The notes beneath the pieces are model-generated. The model made no database searches. It saw nothing but the letters and a program-made list of their open reading frames with translations, and was not told the DNA's origin. 64,000 nt of DNA, from positions 121,588 to 185,587 of the forward strand of contig NZ_JADPJG010000008.1 of assembly GCF_023073335.1 (NCBI RefSeq), given 5' to 3'. The stretch's first letter is position 1, and each line of letters starts with the position of its first letter. A program made the position numbers and the translations under genes. Below, in pieces: positions 1 to 8,475 of the stretch. This DNA comes from Bradyrhizobium sp. 21. GTDB lineage: Bacteria > Pseudomonadota > Alphaproteobacteria > Rhizobiales > Xanthobacteraceae.

Positions 1-308
1 CCACATCGAATGCGCTTCCAGGGGCCATACCGGCCGACGTGAAGCAGGAGCGCTACAACGCGCTGATGGCGCGGCAGCAGAAGATCTCCGCGCGCAGGCT
101 GAAGCGCAAGGTCGGCACGCGCCAGCAGATCATCATCGACGAAGTCGGCCCGACCGTTGCAAAGGGCCGCTCCAAGGCCGATGCGCCCGAGATCGACGGC
201 GCGGTCTATCTCACCAGCCGCCGCCCGTTGCGCGTCGGCGAGATCGTCACCGCCAAGATCGAGCGCGCCGACCAGTACGATCTGCACGGCAGCGTCGCGG
301 GGTTCTGA
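1..308 (+). CDS. rimO: Ribosomal protein S12 methylthiotransferase RimO, C-terminal part
   Basis: This is the 3' end of a gene that begins before the window; the frame is open from base 3. The enzyme is a radical-SAM methylthiotransferase that modifies an aspartate of ribosomal protein S12. What is visible is the linker after the radical-SAM domain ([20 protein letters not shown]) and the C-terminal TRAM domain, ending [21 protein letters not shown], as in RimO. The catalytic cysteine motifs lie outside the window. It converges on the next gene with a 10-bp gap. MiaB has a similar layout, but the spacing and the ADQYDLHG ending fit RimO better. Confidence 0.88.
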   Translation, partial: TSNALPGAIPADVKQERYNALMARQQKISARRLKRKVGTRQQIIIDEVGPTVAKGRSKADAPEIDGAVYLTSRRPLRVGEIVTAKIERADQYDLHGSVAGF

Positions 309-318
309 CGGCTTTTCG

Positions 319-1260
319 TCAAGCCAGCCATTTCGGCACCCAGCGCTCCGGCCGCGGGGCGCGCGCGAGATCGGCCTGTGCTTCGGTCAGTTTTGCGGGC
401 TCGCCGTTGATGGTCGGACGCATATCGTATTCGAAATTCGGCATGACGCGACCGTCAGCATAGAGGCCGAATTTCATCGCGTACCACAGGCCGAGCTCGG
501 GCTGCGCCTTCCGCATCTCCTCGCGCAGATCGCGCAGCAGGGATTCGATCGAGGCGGCTTCCTCGAACGGCTGCGGTCCGCGCGACAGGACGTGGGCCTC
601 ATATTGCTTGCCGACGATCGCGACCTCGAAATGGGTCTTGTCCCACGCATTCTTGCCCTTGGGCAGATGCGCCGCGAGCCGCCAGCCGAGTTCGGCCATC
701 AGGCGGTGATTGGCCCAATAATCCTCGCGATCCCTGCTCCACTTTTCCATGAAGCCGCGGAAGTCGGGCAGCTCCGATGCCCCGTCATCGCACGCCGTCT
801 TGTCGCCAGCCGGCTGTCCGGCCAGCCATTGCGCAAGCTCGATCGTATGAGGCTCGACCTCGTCATGCGGCTTCAGATCGCTCCAGGCCTTGTCGAATTG
901 CTGCGAGGTCAGCTTGGCCAGCAGCCCGTCGAGGCTCGGCGCCAGCAACTCGTAGTCGCCCTCGGAGCCCAGACCGACGATCGGCGGATTGTCGCGATCA
1001 AGACCCGCGCCATACCAGCCGCCGACGGCCGAGCCGTCCGGCAGCCGCATGAACAGCGAAAACCTGTCGCGCAACGGACTGCCGTCGAAGATCGGCGCCT
1101 GATCGGAAAACTGGCCCTGCAGCGAGAAGCAGCCGACGCTGCCCCAGGGACGTCCCTTCAGCCAGCCCGCGAAGTCCACCAACAGGGACGGTGCCTCGAT
1201 GCCCGGCGGAAACGCGCCGCGAATGCTGTCGAGGTCGATCGGGTAAGGCGTGTCGGACAA
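319..1260 (-). CDS. Conserved hypothetical protein, possible YezG-like C-terminus
   Basis: A 313-residue soluble protein with no signal peptide or membrane segment. I do not recognise the N-terminal two thirds, which contains RFSLFMRLPDGSAVGGWYGA and resembles the globular SMI1/KNR4-type immunity folds only in general character. The last 60 residues (LGLWYAMKFGLYADGR, then NFEYDMRP, ending PERWVPKWLA) resemble the YezG/DUF600 immunity-protein family, where a 'W-x-DG-x-F-Y' strand pair is followed by a tryptophan-rich helix. No toxin gene lies beside it. The resemblance is judged by eye, so function is unassigned. Confidence 0.75.
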   Translation of the reverse strand: MSDTPYPIDLDSIRGAFPPGIEAPSLLVDFAGWLKGRPWGSVGCFSLQGQFSDQAPIFDGSPLRDRFSLFMRLPDGSAVGGWYGAGLDRDNPPIVGLGSEGDYELLAPSLDGLLAKLTSQQFDKAWSDLKPHDEVEPHTIELAQWLAGQPAGDKTACDDGASELPDFRGFMEKWSRDREDYWANHRLMAELGWRLAAHLPKGKNAWDKTHFEVAIVGKQYEAHVLSRGPQPFEEAASIESLLRDLREEMRKAQPELGLWYAMKFGLYADGRVMPNFEYDMRPTINGEPAKLTEAQADLARAPRPERWVPKWLA

Positions 1261-1550
1261 GGCTAAAACTGTCTGGTTGGTCCCGCCCCTCTTGGTCTGA
1301 CCGGGCGGGAGTCCGGTTCGAAACCAATTCGCATTCGTCGATCACAAACGCGCTAGAGGCGTAATGGTTTCTAGGCGGATGATCGATGAAATTCAATCGT
1401 GCGAGTGACATCAGGCGCATTGCGCTTACGCGCAACGGCATACGCAGACGCCTCTTCGTCACGCGCGACGTCACAACCACGAGACGCCGCGGAAGCCACG
1501 GATCTGACCTGCCTCATGCACGCTCGGCTTGTGCTTCGCAAAACGCCCGC

Positions 1551-1580
1551 TTGACAAGCCCTGCCATTCGCCTGTATTGC
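1551..1580 (+). promoter_or_regulatory. Putative sigma-70 promoter of the argD-like attenuator
   Basis: TTGACA at 1551-1556 and TATTGC at 1575-1580 are separated by 18 bp. A start point 7-9 bases after the -10 box falls on or just before the ATG at 1589, so the transcript would be leaderless. The bases from 1261 to 1550 hold nothing else I can support. Confidence 0.5.
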
Positions 1581-1588
1581 CGCGCCCC

Positions 1589-1678
1589 ATGATCAGCTCC
1601 CGGACCCATCTGCGCCAAGCCATGCGTCGTCGCTCCCGCGACGATGATGGGTTGCGCCATGTCCGACGACGCCGCTGA
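1589..1678 (+). CDS. Arginine-rich leader peptide upstream of argD-like gene
   Basis: A 29-codon frame that starts with ATG at 1589 and ends with TGA at 1676. Eleven of its 29 residues are arginine, with runs RRRSR at residues 13-17 and RRRR at 26-29. It begins 8 bases after a plausible -10 box, as expected for a leaderless leader peptide. The arginine codons at 1625-1633 and 1664-1672 lie in a perfect 9-bp inverted repeat (GCGTCGTCG and CGACGACGC). A terminator hairpin follows 30 bases after the stop, and the next gene is an acetylornithine-type aminotransferase. The layout is that of ribosome-mediated attenuation sensing charged tRNA-Arg. This is inference; CG-rich DNA can give arginine runs by chance. 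Confidence 0.6.
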   Translation: MISSRTHLRQAMRRRSRDDDGLRHVRRRR

Positions 1679-1703
1679 AGCACTGAGATCAGCAGAGTTT
1701 TCG

Positions 1704-1735
1704 AAAAGGCCGCACCCGCAAGGTGCGGCCTTTTT
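1704..1735 (+). terminator. Attenuator-type intrinsic terminator before argD-like gene
   Basis: A perfect 9-bp stem, GGCCGCACC (1708-1716) and GGTGCGGCC (1722-1730), with a 5-base loop is followed by five T's and preceded by four A's. It lies 62 bp before the ATG of the plus-strand aminotransferase, with only the arginine-rich leader upstream of it on that strand. A GGGTTGCGCC segment at 1648-1657 inside the leader could pair imperfectly with the left arm as an antiterminator. Confidence 0.8.
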
Positions 1736-1797
1736 GCTTTTTGCGCGCCCTTTTCAGCCCCGACCAAGAATCTTCCCGCCCCCAAGAGGAGTTCGAC

Positions 1798-2988
1798 ATG
1801 ACGACGCATCCCTATGACGCGCTGATGGACATCACCGCTCGGCCCAAGGCCGTGTTCGTCCGCGGTGCCGGCTCCTACCTCTGGGACGACAGCCGCAAGC
1901 GCTATCTCGATTTCGTGCAGGGCTGGGCCGTCAACTGTCTCGGCCACTCCCCGCCCGCGATCGCCGACGCGCTTGCCGCACAGGCCAAGCGGCTGCTGAC
2001 GCCGAGCCCGGCCTTCTACAACGAGCCGAGCCTGAAGCTCGCGCAGGCGCTGGTCGACAACAGCGCGTTCGACCAGGTGTTCTTCGCCAATTCCGGCGCG
2101 GAAGCCAACGAGGGCGCGATCAAGCTCGCGCGCAAATATGGCAGCCTGCACAGGAACGGCGCGTTCGAGATCATCAGCTTTGAAGGCGGCTTTCACGGCC
2201 GCACGCTGGCGACGATGTCGGCCTCGGGCAAGAAGGCCTTTGAGCCGCTGTTCGAACCGAAAATTGCCGGCTTCAAGAAGGCGAAGCTGGGTGACATCGC
2301 CTCGGTGGAGAAGCTGATCAACGACAACACGGTCGCAGTGATGCTGGAGCCGATCCAGGGCGAGTCCGGCGTGTGGCCTGCGACCGATCAGTTCCTGAAG
2401 GAATTGCGCGCGCTTACCAAGGCGCATGGCCTGCTGCTCATTTTTGACGAGATCCAGACCGGCATGGGCCGGACCGGAAAACTCTTCCACTACGAGCACA
2501 CCGGTATCGCGCCCGACATCATGACGCTCGGCAAGGGCATCGGCGGCGGCGTGCCGCTGGCAGCGCTGCTCGCGACCGAACGCGCCTGCTGTTTCGAGCA
2601 CGGCGACCAGGGTGGCACGTTCAACGGCAACCCGATCATGTGCGCGGCGGGACTTGCGGTGCTGGACGAGGTCGGCAAGCCGGAATTTCTGAAGTCGGTG
2701 GCGGACACCGGCCTGCTGCTGGAAGCCGAGCTGCAGAAAATCTCGGCGCGGCACGGTCTCGGCGAGGTGCGCGGCCGCGGGCTGTTGCTGGCGCTGGACC
2801 TGAAGCTGCCGATCTCGCCCGCGATCGTGGCCCAGGCGTTCGAGGCCGGCGTGTTGCTGAACGCGCCGCAGCTCGACACGCTGCGCTTCATGCCTGCGCT
2901 CAATGTCGCGCGCGCGGAGATCGGAGAGATGATCAATTGCCTCGACGGGATTTTGACCAAAGCCGGTGCGGCAAGGTTGGTGGCGTAA
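1798..2988 (+). CDS. argD: Acetylornithine/ornithine-type class III aminotransferase
   Basis: A 396-residue PLP-dependent class III aminotransferase. Visible are the N-terminal [20 protein letters not shown], the PLP-phosphate segment [17 protein letters not shown], the [11 protein letters not shown] block with the PLP-contacting Asp, and the Schiff-base lysine K246 in TLGKGIGGG. Acetylornithine aminotransferase makes N-acetylornithine from the semialdehyde in arginine synthesis. The ATG at 1798 follows AAGAGGAG; an upstream in-frame GTG at 1723 lies inside the terminator stem and is rejected. The family also includes succinylornithine, GABA and putrescine aminotransferases. The arginine-rich leader upstream favours an arginine pathway role. 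Confidence 0.85.
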   Translation: MTTHPYDALMDITARPKAVFVRGAGSYLWDDSRKRYLDFVQGWAVNCLGHSPPAIADALAAQAKRLLTPSPAFYNEPSLKLAQALVDNSAFDQVFFANSGAEANEGAIKLARKYGSLHRNGAFEIISFEGGFHGRTLATMSASGKKAFEPLFEPKIAGFKKAKLGDIASVEKLINDNTVAVMLEPIQGESGVWPATDQFLKELRALTKAHGLLLIFDEIQTGMGRTGKLFHYEHTGIAPDIMTLGKGIGGGVPLAALLATERACCFEHGDQGGTFNGNPIMCAAGLAVLDEVGKPEFLKSVADTGLLLEAELQKISARHGLGEVRGRGLLLALDLKLPISPAIVAQAFEAGVLLNAPQLDTLRFMPALNVARAEIGEMINCLDGILTKAGAARLVA

Positions 2989-2998
2989 GATCTGTCTC

Positions 2999-3138
2999 GT
3001 GCCCCGGACGCAGCGCAGCTCCCTTCGGCGATGCGCTGCAGAGCCGGGGCCCACCTCTCCGTATCGTGTGTCGCCATGTGGGTCCCGGCTCTGCGCCGCA
3101 ACGCCAGCGCGTTGCAGCTTGTCCGGGACACGGGAACG
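2999..3138. repeat. Intergenic palindromic repeat, Bradyrhizobium type
   Basis: An imperfect palindrome fills the gap between argD and the quinone oxidoreductase. Inner arms GCAGAGCCGGGGCCCAC (3038-3054) and GTGGGTCCCGGCTCTGC (3078-3094) are almost perfect complements. The outer ends GTGCCCCGGACGCAG and CTTGTCCGGGACAC also pair. I recognise this as a repeat commonly found between genes in Bradyrhizobium. It may fold in the 3' ends of both convergent transcripts. Confidence 0.75.
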
Positions 3139-3151
3139 GATGACGGAAAAC

Positions 3152-4126
3152 CTACGGCTTCAAGATCGACGCGCCGGTGGTTTTGCGACTTTCGAGATCG
3201 ATATGCGCCCTGGCGGCGTCTTTCAGCGCGTAGGCGTGGTTGATCGGCACGTGCAGCTTGCCGTTGATGACGGCGGCAAACAGCGTGTCGGCGCCTTCCA
3301 AGAGTTCCTTGCGGGTGCCGACATAGTCGTTGAGCTTCGGCCGCGTCGCAAACAGCGAGCCGTGGTTGTTCAGCTCGGCGATCGAGAACGGCGGCACCGG
3401 GCCTGAGGCATTGCCGAAGGAGACGAACATGCCGCGTGGCTTGAGGCAGGACAGCGAGCCCGGAAAGGTCGCCTTGCCGACGCCGTCATAGACGACGTCG
3501 CAGCCCTCGTTGCGGCTGATCTGTTTGACGCGCGCGACGAAATCCTCCTCGTTGTAGAGGATGACGTGGTCGCAGCCATTGGCCTCGGCAAGCTCGGCCT
3601 TCTCGCGCGAGCCGACGGTGCCGATGACGTGGGCGCCTAGCGCCCTCGCCCATTGGCAGGCCAAGAGACCGATGCCGCCGGCCGCGGCATGGATCAGCAC
3701 GCGATGATGCGGCTCGACCTTGAAGGTCTTGTGCAGGAGATACCAGACCGTCAGCCCCTTGAGCATCAGCACGGCACCCTGCTCGTGGGTGATGTGGTCG
3801 GGCAGCTTGACCAGCTTCTCCCAGGGGATGTTGCGCTCGTCGGTGTAGGCGCCGAGATTGTGGTAGTAGGCGACGCGGTCGCCGGGATGGAAATTGGTCA
3901 CGCCCGGCCCGACCGCGACCACCTCGCCCGAGGCCTCGTTGCCCGCGATGAAGGGCAGCCCCGGCGCCTTGTAGAGCCCGGTACGGTAATAGACGTCGAT
4001 GAAGTTCAGCCCGACCGCATGCTGGCGGATCCGCACCTCGCCGGGGCCGGGCGCCGGAACATCGACGCTCTCATAGACCAGGGCTTCGGGGCCTCCGACC
4101 TTGTGCACACGGACGGCTTTGGTCAT
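3152..4126 (-). CDS. NADPH:quinone oxidoreductase, zinc-free MDR family
   Basis: A 324-residue medium-chain dehydrogenase/reductase of the quinone oxidoreductase (QOR) branch. The N-terminal GroES-like domain carries GEVRIRQHAVGLNFIDVYYRTG. The Rossmann domain has AAAGGIGLLACQWARALGA for NADPH binding and a conserved CDVVYDGVGK strand. The cysteines of the structural-zinc loop of alcohol dehydrogenases are absent, as in QOR. It reduces quinones with NADPH in the cytoplasm. The start at 4126 follows GGAGG at good spacing; an in-frame codon 45 bases upstream has no such site. It is probably a single-gene unit. Confidence 0.88.
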   Translation of the reverse strand: MTKAVRVHKVGGPEALVYESVDVPAPGPGEVRIRQHAVGLNFIDVYYRTGLYKAPGLPFIAGNEASGEVVAVGPGVTNFHPGDRVAYYHNLGAYTDERNIPWEKLVKLPDHITHEQGAVLMLKGLTVWYLLHKTFKVEPHHRVLIHAAAGGIGLLACQWARALGAHVIGTVGSREKAELAEANGCDHVILYNEEDFVARVKQISRNEGCDVVYDGVGKATFPGSLSCLKPRGMFVSFGNASGPVPPFSIAELNNHGSLFATRPKLNDYVGTRKELLEGADTLFAAVINGKLHVPINHAYALKDAARAHIDLESRKTTGASILKP

Positions 4127-4203
4127 CACCTGACCTCCTCTTCTTGCTGACAAGCGAAAGACATCGCGCACGCCTTGTCAACTCGACGCACCAAATAGAA
4201 CGA

Positions 4204-4929
4204 CTATTTGCCGGTTTTCCTGCGGTTTCGCTTCGCCAGCACGTTGAAGAACTCGACCGCCGCCGAGAACGCGATTGCGAAATAGATGTAGCCGCGCGGG
4301 ATGTGGAACTGGAATCCATCCGCGACGAGCGCGACACCGATCAGCACCAGGAAGGCCAGCGCCAGCATTTTCGTGGTCGGATGCTCCGCGACGAATCGCG
4401 ACACCGGCCCGGACGAAATGTACATGATCAGGCAGGCGATCACGACGGCCGCGATCATGATCTCGATGTCCTGGGCCATGCCGATCGCCGTGATGATCGA
4501 GTCCAGCGAGAACACGATGTCGATGACGATGATCTGGACGATCACCCAGAAGAAGGCTCTGCCGGTGGATTTCTGATCGCTTTCGCCGTCATCGGCTTCG
4601 ACCTCGGCGTGGATCTCGTGCGTCGCCTTCGCGATCAGGAACAAGCCGCCGCCGATCAGGATGAGGTCGCGCCAGGAGAAGTCGTAGCCATTGAACGAAA
4701 ACACCGGCGCGGTCAGGCCGATCAGCCAGACCAGCAGGCTGAGCAGGATGATGCGGAAGATCAGCGCCAGCGCGAGCCCGATCTGGCGGGCGCGGTTCGC
4801 CTGTTTCTCGGGGATGCGCGAGACCATCACCGACAGGAAGATGACGTTGTCGATGCCGAGCACGATCTCGAGCGACGTCAGGGTGAGGAGCGCGGCCCAG
4901 GCTTCGGGGCTGGTCAGCAGGTGCATCAT
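4204..4929 (-). CDS. TerC family integral membrane protein
   Basis: A 241-residue membrane protein of the TerC/YkoY family, implicated in metal (manganese or calcium) export and in tellurium resistance clusters. Seven or so hydrophobic segments are visible, with the two diagnostic acidic motifs LEIVLGIDNVIFLS (near residue 20) and IDIVFSLDSIITAIGMA (near residue 140). The C-terminus is basic (KRNRRKTGK) and cytoplasmic. Its ATG at 4927-4929 overlaps the stop codon of the phosphatidylcholine synthase gene as ATGA, so the two are probably translationally coupled. No ter operon is nearby. Confidence 0.87.
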   Translation of the reverse strand: MMHLLTSPEAWAALLTLTSLEIVLGIDNVIFLSVMVSRIPEKQANRARQIGLALALIFRIILLSLLVWLIGLTAPVFSFNGYDFSWRDLILIGGGLFLIAKATHEIHAEVEADDGESDQKSTGRAFFWVIVQIIVIDIVFSLDSIITAIGMAQDIEIMIAAVVIACLIMYISSGPVSRFVAEHPTTKMLALAFLVLIGVALVADGFQFHIPRGYIYFAIAFSAAVEFFNVLAKRNRRKTGK

Positions 4930-5651
4930 GCGAAGGATCTTGTCAGCCGGATCAATGCGTCGCTGAAGCTGATCCAGAGCGCGATCGCGCAGAGCGCGAT
5001 TGTCACGCCGGTGCCGACGCGAAAGTCCATCTCCAGCGTGTAGAGGGAGAGCAGAGCCCAGATTGCGATCAGCGACATCGTCAGCCAGCGCAGCCGCACG
5101 ACGCGCACCGGGTGCAGCACGTGGAACGGCACGAAGGTCAGCACGACGAGGGCGGCCACCAGCAGCGTCGACAGCAGCGGCGGCCAGTGCAGCAGGAACA
5201 GGTAGAACGCCGCCGCGTTCCACAGCGCCGGGAAGCCGCGGAAATGATTGTCGTCCGCCTTCATGCGCAGATCGGCGAAATACAATGCGCTGGTGACGAT
5301 GATGGCGACGCCGAGCAAGGGAGCCGCGACCGGCAGCAGCAGGCCGCTGGCCACGATCGCATAGGCCGGCACGAAGACGTAGGTGACGAAATCGACCACG
5401 AGATCGAGCACCTCGCCCGACCAGTTCGGCTGCACGTCCTTGACGTTGAGGCGGCGCGCGATCGGCCCGTCGATCGCGTCGATGATGAGGGCGACGCCCA
5501 GCCATTGAAACATCCCCGCCCAGTGCTCGCGCACGGCCTCCAGCATCGCCAGCAGCGCGATCGCCGCGCCGAATGCGGTGAAGATGTGCACCGAGAAGGC
5601 GGCGGCGCGGATCGCGGGCGTGGGCTTCAGGGAATCCTCTTGGCTATCCAT
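4926..5651 (-). CDS. pcs: Phosphatidylcholine synthase (CDP-DAG + choline)
   Basis: A 241-residue inner-membrane CDP-alcohol phosphotransferase that condenses choline with CDP-diacylglycerol to make phosphatidylcholine, a pathway typical of rhizobia. The signature DG-x2-AR-x12-G-x3-D-x3-D is complete at D61, G62, A65, R66, G79, D83 and D87; the x12 spacing is that of Pcs. About eight hydrophobic segments follow. I chose the ATG at 5651, since the next 20 residues lead straight into the first membrane helix; an ATG at 5693 would add 14 residues. The stop overlaps the TerC start. Confidence 0.9.
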   Translation of the reverse strand: MDSQEDSLKPTPAIRAAAFSVHIFTAFGAAIALLAMLEAVREHWAGMFQWLGVALIIDAIDGPIARRLNVKDVQPNWSGEVLDLVVDFVTYVFVPAYAIVASGLLLPVAAPLLGVAIIVTSALYFADLRMKADDNHFRGFPALWNAAAFYLFLLHWPPLLSTLLVAALVVLTFVPFHVLHPVRVVRLRWLTMSLIAIWALLSLYTLEMDFRVGTGVTIALCAIALWISFSDALIRLTRSFA

Positions 5652-5780
5652 GGCTTCTGCTATCAGAATGGGACCGGTTTGCACATAAGCCATTGCGGCG
5701 CTCGGTCGCACAATTCGTCATAAAATCAGGGAAATATAGGCGGGCTTGAATTTGCCGCGGGGCGTGTCAAATGTCGTTCC

Positions 5781-6965
5781 ATGACAGATGCATCGACACT
5801 CTTTGACGCGGCCGTGATCGGCGGCGGACCGGCGGGACTTAGCGCAGCCATTGCGCTGGCGCAGGCGGGCGCGCGGACCGCGCTGGTGGCGCGGCGCCTG
5901 CCGTATGCCGACAACCGCACCACCGCGCTGCTGGGTGCCTCCGTCGATTTCCTGGAAACGCTCGACGTCTGGCCACGCTGCAAAGACAAGGCGGCCGCGC
6001 TCGAAACCATGCGCCTCGTCGACGACACCGGCCGGCTGTTCCGCGCGCCTGAGGTCCGGTTCTCCTGTCACGAAATCGCTCTCGACGCCTTCGGCTACAA
6101 CATCGACAACCGATCGCTGATGCTGGCGCTGGAAGAGCGCGCATCCGAGTTGCCTGGGCTGGTCCGTTTCGACGACGAGGCCGAAAGCGTCGTCATCGAA
6201 GCCGATGATGTCGCGATCCGCACGGCGTCCACACAATTCCTCTCGGCCCGCCTCGTGGTGGGCGCCGACGGCCGGCATTCGCTGTGCCGGGAGGCCGCGG
6301 GCATCGCGGTGACGCGGCGCGAATTGACGCAGACGGCGCTGACATTCAACGTCGGCCACGCGCGCCCGCATCGCAATGTCTCGACCGAGTTCCACACGCC
6401 GCACGGCCCCTGCGTGTTCGTGCCCCTGCCCGGCGACCGCTCCAGCGTCGTCTGGGTCTCGGCGCCCGCGGACGCCGAGCGGCTTCGCGGCTTGAGCGAC
6501 GAGGAGCTGTCCGCGGCCATCGAGAGGCAGTCGCATTCGATCCTCGGACGCATGATTGCGGAGCCAGGCCGCCACCTGTTCCCGCTGGCGATCGAACGTC
6601 CAAAGTCCTTCGGCCGCGACCGTATCGCGCTGGTCGGCGAAGCCGCCCATGTGGTTCCGCCGATCGGCGCCCAGGGCCTCAATCTCGGCCTGCGCGATGC
6701 CGCCGATATTGCCAGGCTCGCGGGCGAGGCCATCGCATCGAGCCAGGATCCCGGCGCCACCGACGTGCTCAAGCGCTACGACCGGGCGCGGCGTCCGGAC
6801 ATTCTGAGCCGGACCTTTGCGATCGACATCGCCAACCGCTCACTGCTCAACGATTTCCTGCCGCTCCAGCCGGTTCGCGCCGTCGGCATGCACCTGCTCG
6901 GCGCGATCGGCCCGCTCAGGCGTTTTGCGATGCGCGAGGGGCTGACGCCGACTTGGCGCCGATAA
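5781..6965 (+). CDS. UbiH/UbiF/COQ6-family FAD-dependent hydroxylase
   Basis: A 394-residue flavoprotein monooxygenase of the family that hydroxylates the ubiquinone ring. The N-terminal dinucleotide motif is VIGGGPAGLSAAIALAQAG (from residue 12). The family segment LSARLVVGADGRHSLCREAAG is in the middle, and the second FAD motif LVGEAAHVVPPIGAQGLNLG starts near residue 284. In that motif the usual GD is GE. The last residues LRRFAMREGLTP are family-typical. It is likely a ubiquinone biosynthesis hydroxylase such as UbiH, UbiF or UbiL, but which ring position cannot be told from sequence. It is divergent from pcs-terC. Confidence 0.85.
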   Translation: MTDASTLFDAAVIGGGPAGLSAAIALAQAGARTALVARRLPYADNRTTALLGASVDFLETLDVWPRCKDKAAALETMRLVDDTGRLFRAPEVRFSCHEIALDAFGYNIDNRSLMLALEERASELPGLVRFDDEAESVVIEADDVAIRTASTQFLSARLVVGADGRHSLCREAAGIAVTRRELTQTALTFNVGHARPHRNVSTEFHTPHGPCVFVPLPGDRSSVVWVSAPADAERLRGLSDEELSAAIERQSHSILGRMIAEPGRHLFPLAIERPKSFGRDRIALVGEAAHVVPPIGAQGLNLGLRDAADIARLAGEAIASSQDPGATDVLKRYDRARRPDILSRTFAIDIANRSLLNDFLPLQPVRAVGMHLLGAIGPLRRFAMREGLTPTWRR

Positions 6966-7001
6966 GATTGGCGCAGCTAGGTTTGGCGCCGGTAAGCGCC
7001 C

Positions 7002-7955
7002 TCACGGAAACGCCAGCCGGCCGGTCTGGATCGCCCACATCACGCTGGTCAGCGTGACCACGGACGCAAACGTCCCGAGCAGCACCGCGACGGAGGCGGA
7101 TTCGATCCAGGCGTCGTTCTGCCGGGCGATCACGAACACGTTCAGCGCCGGCGGCAGCGAGGCCATCAACACGGCGGTCGCGGCCCAGGGCTGCGCGAAC
7201 GGGCCGAACGCCAGCATCAGGCCGAACGCCATAAGCGGATGGATCAGCAGCTTGATCGCGATGACGCCCGGCACCTCCCAGGGCACCCGGTCGAACGGGC
7301 GGAGCGCCACGGTCACACCGAGCACGAACAGCGCGGTCGGGGCGGCTGCGTTCTGGAGGAAGGTGATGGTGCGGTCGAGCGCGACCGGCATCTCGATATG
7401 GAGCGAGGCGAAGGCCGCACCAAAGCAGGCCGACATGATCAGCGGGTTGAGCACGATCTGCTTCAGCACGACGCCGAAGGCGTGCACCAGCGAGGGATGG
7501 TCGCGGTCTGAGAGCTCGATCAGCAGCGGCACGATCGTGAACAGGAAGATGCTGTCGCAACAGAAGATCAGCGCCGTCGGCGCCGAAGCCTTCGGCCCGA
7601 GCACGGCGAGCGCCAGCCCCGGTCCCATGTAGCCGATATTGCCGTAGCCGCCGGAGAGCCCGGCGAGCGTCGCCTCGCGCAGCGTCAGCCGGCCCAAAAC
7701 CTTGCCGACGACCAGCGCCAGGGTGAACGCCGCAACCGTTGACAGCGTGGTCGCGACCAGGAACGGCGGGTTGTTCAATTCCGAGAACGGCGTCTTCGAC
7801 ATGATCGCAAACAGCAGCGCCGGCAGCGACACGTAGAGCAGGAAAAAGTTCATCCAGGCCAAGCCTGATTCCGGCAGGGATTTGACCTTGCCGCAGGCGA
7901 AACCGACGAAGATCAAGCCGAAATAAGGTAGAGCCAGATTGAGGATATCGAGCAT
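7002..7955 (-). CDS. AEC family (auxin efflux carrier-like) transporter
   Basis: A 317-residue membrane protein with about ten hydrophobic segments in two halves, characteristic of the AEC (auxin efflux carrier) permeases. It starts MLDILNLALPYFGLIFVGFACG and carries GGYGNIGYMGPGLAL with the helix-breaking N-x-G-x-x-G region typical of the family, then NPLIMSACFGAAFA, and ends in a long hydrophobic helix. Bacterial members move organic acids such as malate. Substrate is not predictable here. It converges on the hydroxylase gene with a 36-bp gap and diverges from hspQ. Confidence 0.87.
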   Translation of the reverse strand: MLDILNLALPYFGLIFVGFACGKVKSLPESGLAWMNFFLLYVSLPALLFAIMSKTPFSELNNPPFLVATTLSTVAAFTLALVVGKVLGRLTLREATLAGLSGGYGNIGYMGPGLALAVLGPKASAPTALIFCCDSIFLFTIVPLLIELSDRDHPSLVHAFGVVLKQIVLNPLIMSACFGAAFASLHIEMPVALDRTITFLQNAAAPTALFVLGVTVALRPFDRVPWEVPGVIAIKLLIHPLMAFGLMLAFGPFAQPWAATAVLMASLPPALNVFVIARQNDAWIESASVAVLLGTFASVVTLTSVMWAIQTGRLAFP

Positions 7956-8061
7956 TGATAAAGCGTTTTCTGAAGGCTTGGGGTCTATCTATCCCTTAAC
8001 GGCGGGTTAATTCCAAAAGAGGGCACTAGCATCGGCCACAATCCTGGTCTATCGACGGGAA

Positions 8062-8394
8062 ATGATTAAAGCGCGGACCGCCAAATTCCAGATCGGACAG
8101 GTCGTGCGCCACCGGATCTTCTCGTTCCGGGGCGTGATCTTCGACATCGATCCGGAATTCAACAACACCGAGGAGTGGTGGCTGTCGATCCCCGAGGAGG
8201 TACGGCCGCACAAGGACCAGCCGTTCTATCACCTGCTCGCCGAAAACGCGGAATCGGAATACGTCGCCTATGTCTCCGAGCAGAACCTGGTGCCGGACGA
8301 TTCCGGCGAGCCGATCCGGCACTCCCAGGTCGCCGAGATCTTCATCAAGGACAAGGGCGGCGGTTACCGCCCACGCAATCCCTCGCTGAACTGA
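8062..8394 (+). CDS. hspQ: Heat shock protein HspQ
   Basis: A 110-residue small protein of the HspQ/YccV (hemimethylated-DNA-binding-like) family, a heat-shock protein known in enterobacteria as a specificity factor and substrate of Lon. The signature F-x-I-G-x-V-V-R-H-R, then FRGVIFDIDPEFNNTEEWW and QPFYHLLAEN with YVAYVSEQNL, matches HspQ along its length. The ATG at 8062 sits after GACGGGAA. It is followed by a strong bidirectional terminator at 8421-8450. No heat-shock promoter could be assigned with confidence. Confidence 0.92.
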   Translation: MIKARTAKFQIGQVVRHRIFSFRGVIFDIDPEFNNTEEWWLSIPEEVRPHKDQPFYHLLAENAESEYVAYVSEQNLVPDDSGEPIRHSQVAEIFIKDKGGGYRPRNPSLN

Positions 8395-8420
8395 AGTTTC
8401 GCCGCCCGCAAGCGGCCAGC

Positions 8421-8450
8421 AAAAAAGGCGCTCGAGACGAGCGCCTTTTT
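8421..8450. terminator. Bidirectional intrinsic terminator between hspQ and ialB
   Basis: AAAAAAGGCGCTCG, the loop AGA and CGAGCGCCTTTTT form a perfect GC-rich stem flanked by an A run on the left and a T run on the right. It therefore works for hspQ on the plus strand and for the IalB gene on the minus strand. Confidence 0.93.
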
Positions 8451-8475
8451 CATGTCTGGGCGTCGGCCGCCCCGA

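Noticed and set aside
157..1266. Long plus-strand open frame of 369 codons opposite the first hypothetical gene
   Set aside because: It is Arg/Ala-rich without domain or ribosome site, and is the coding shadow of the minus-strand gene.
1300..1345. A tRNA-like T-arm (GTCCGGTTCGAAACC) after the first hypothetical gene
   Set aside because: No acceptor, D or anticodon arms can be folded on either strand.
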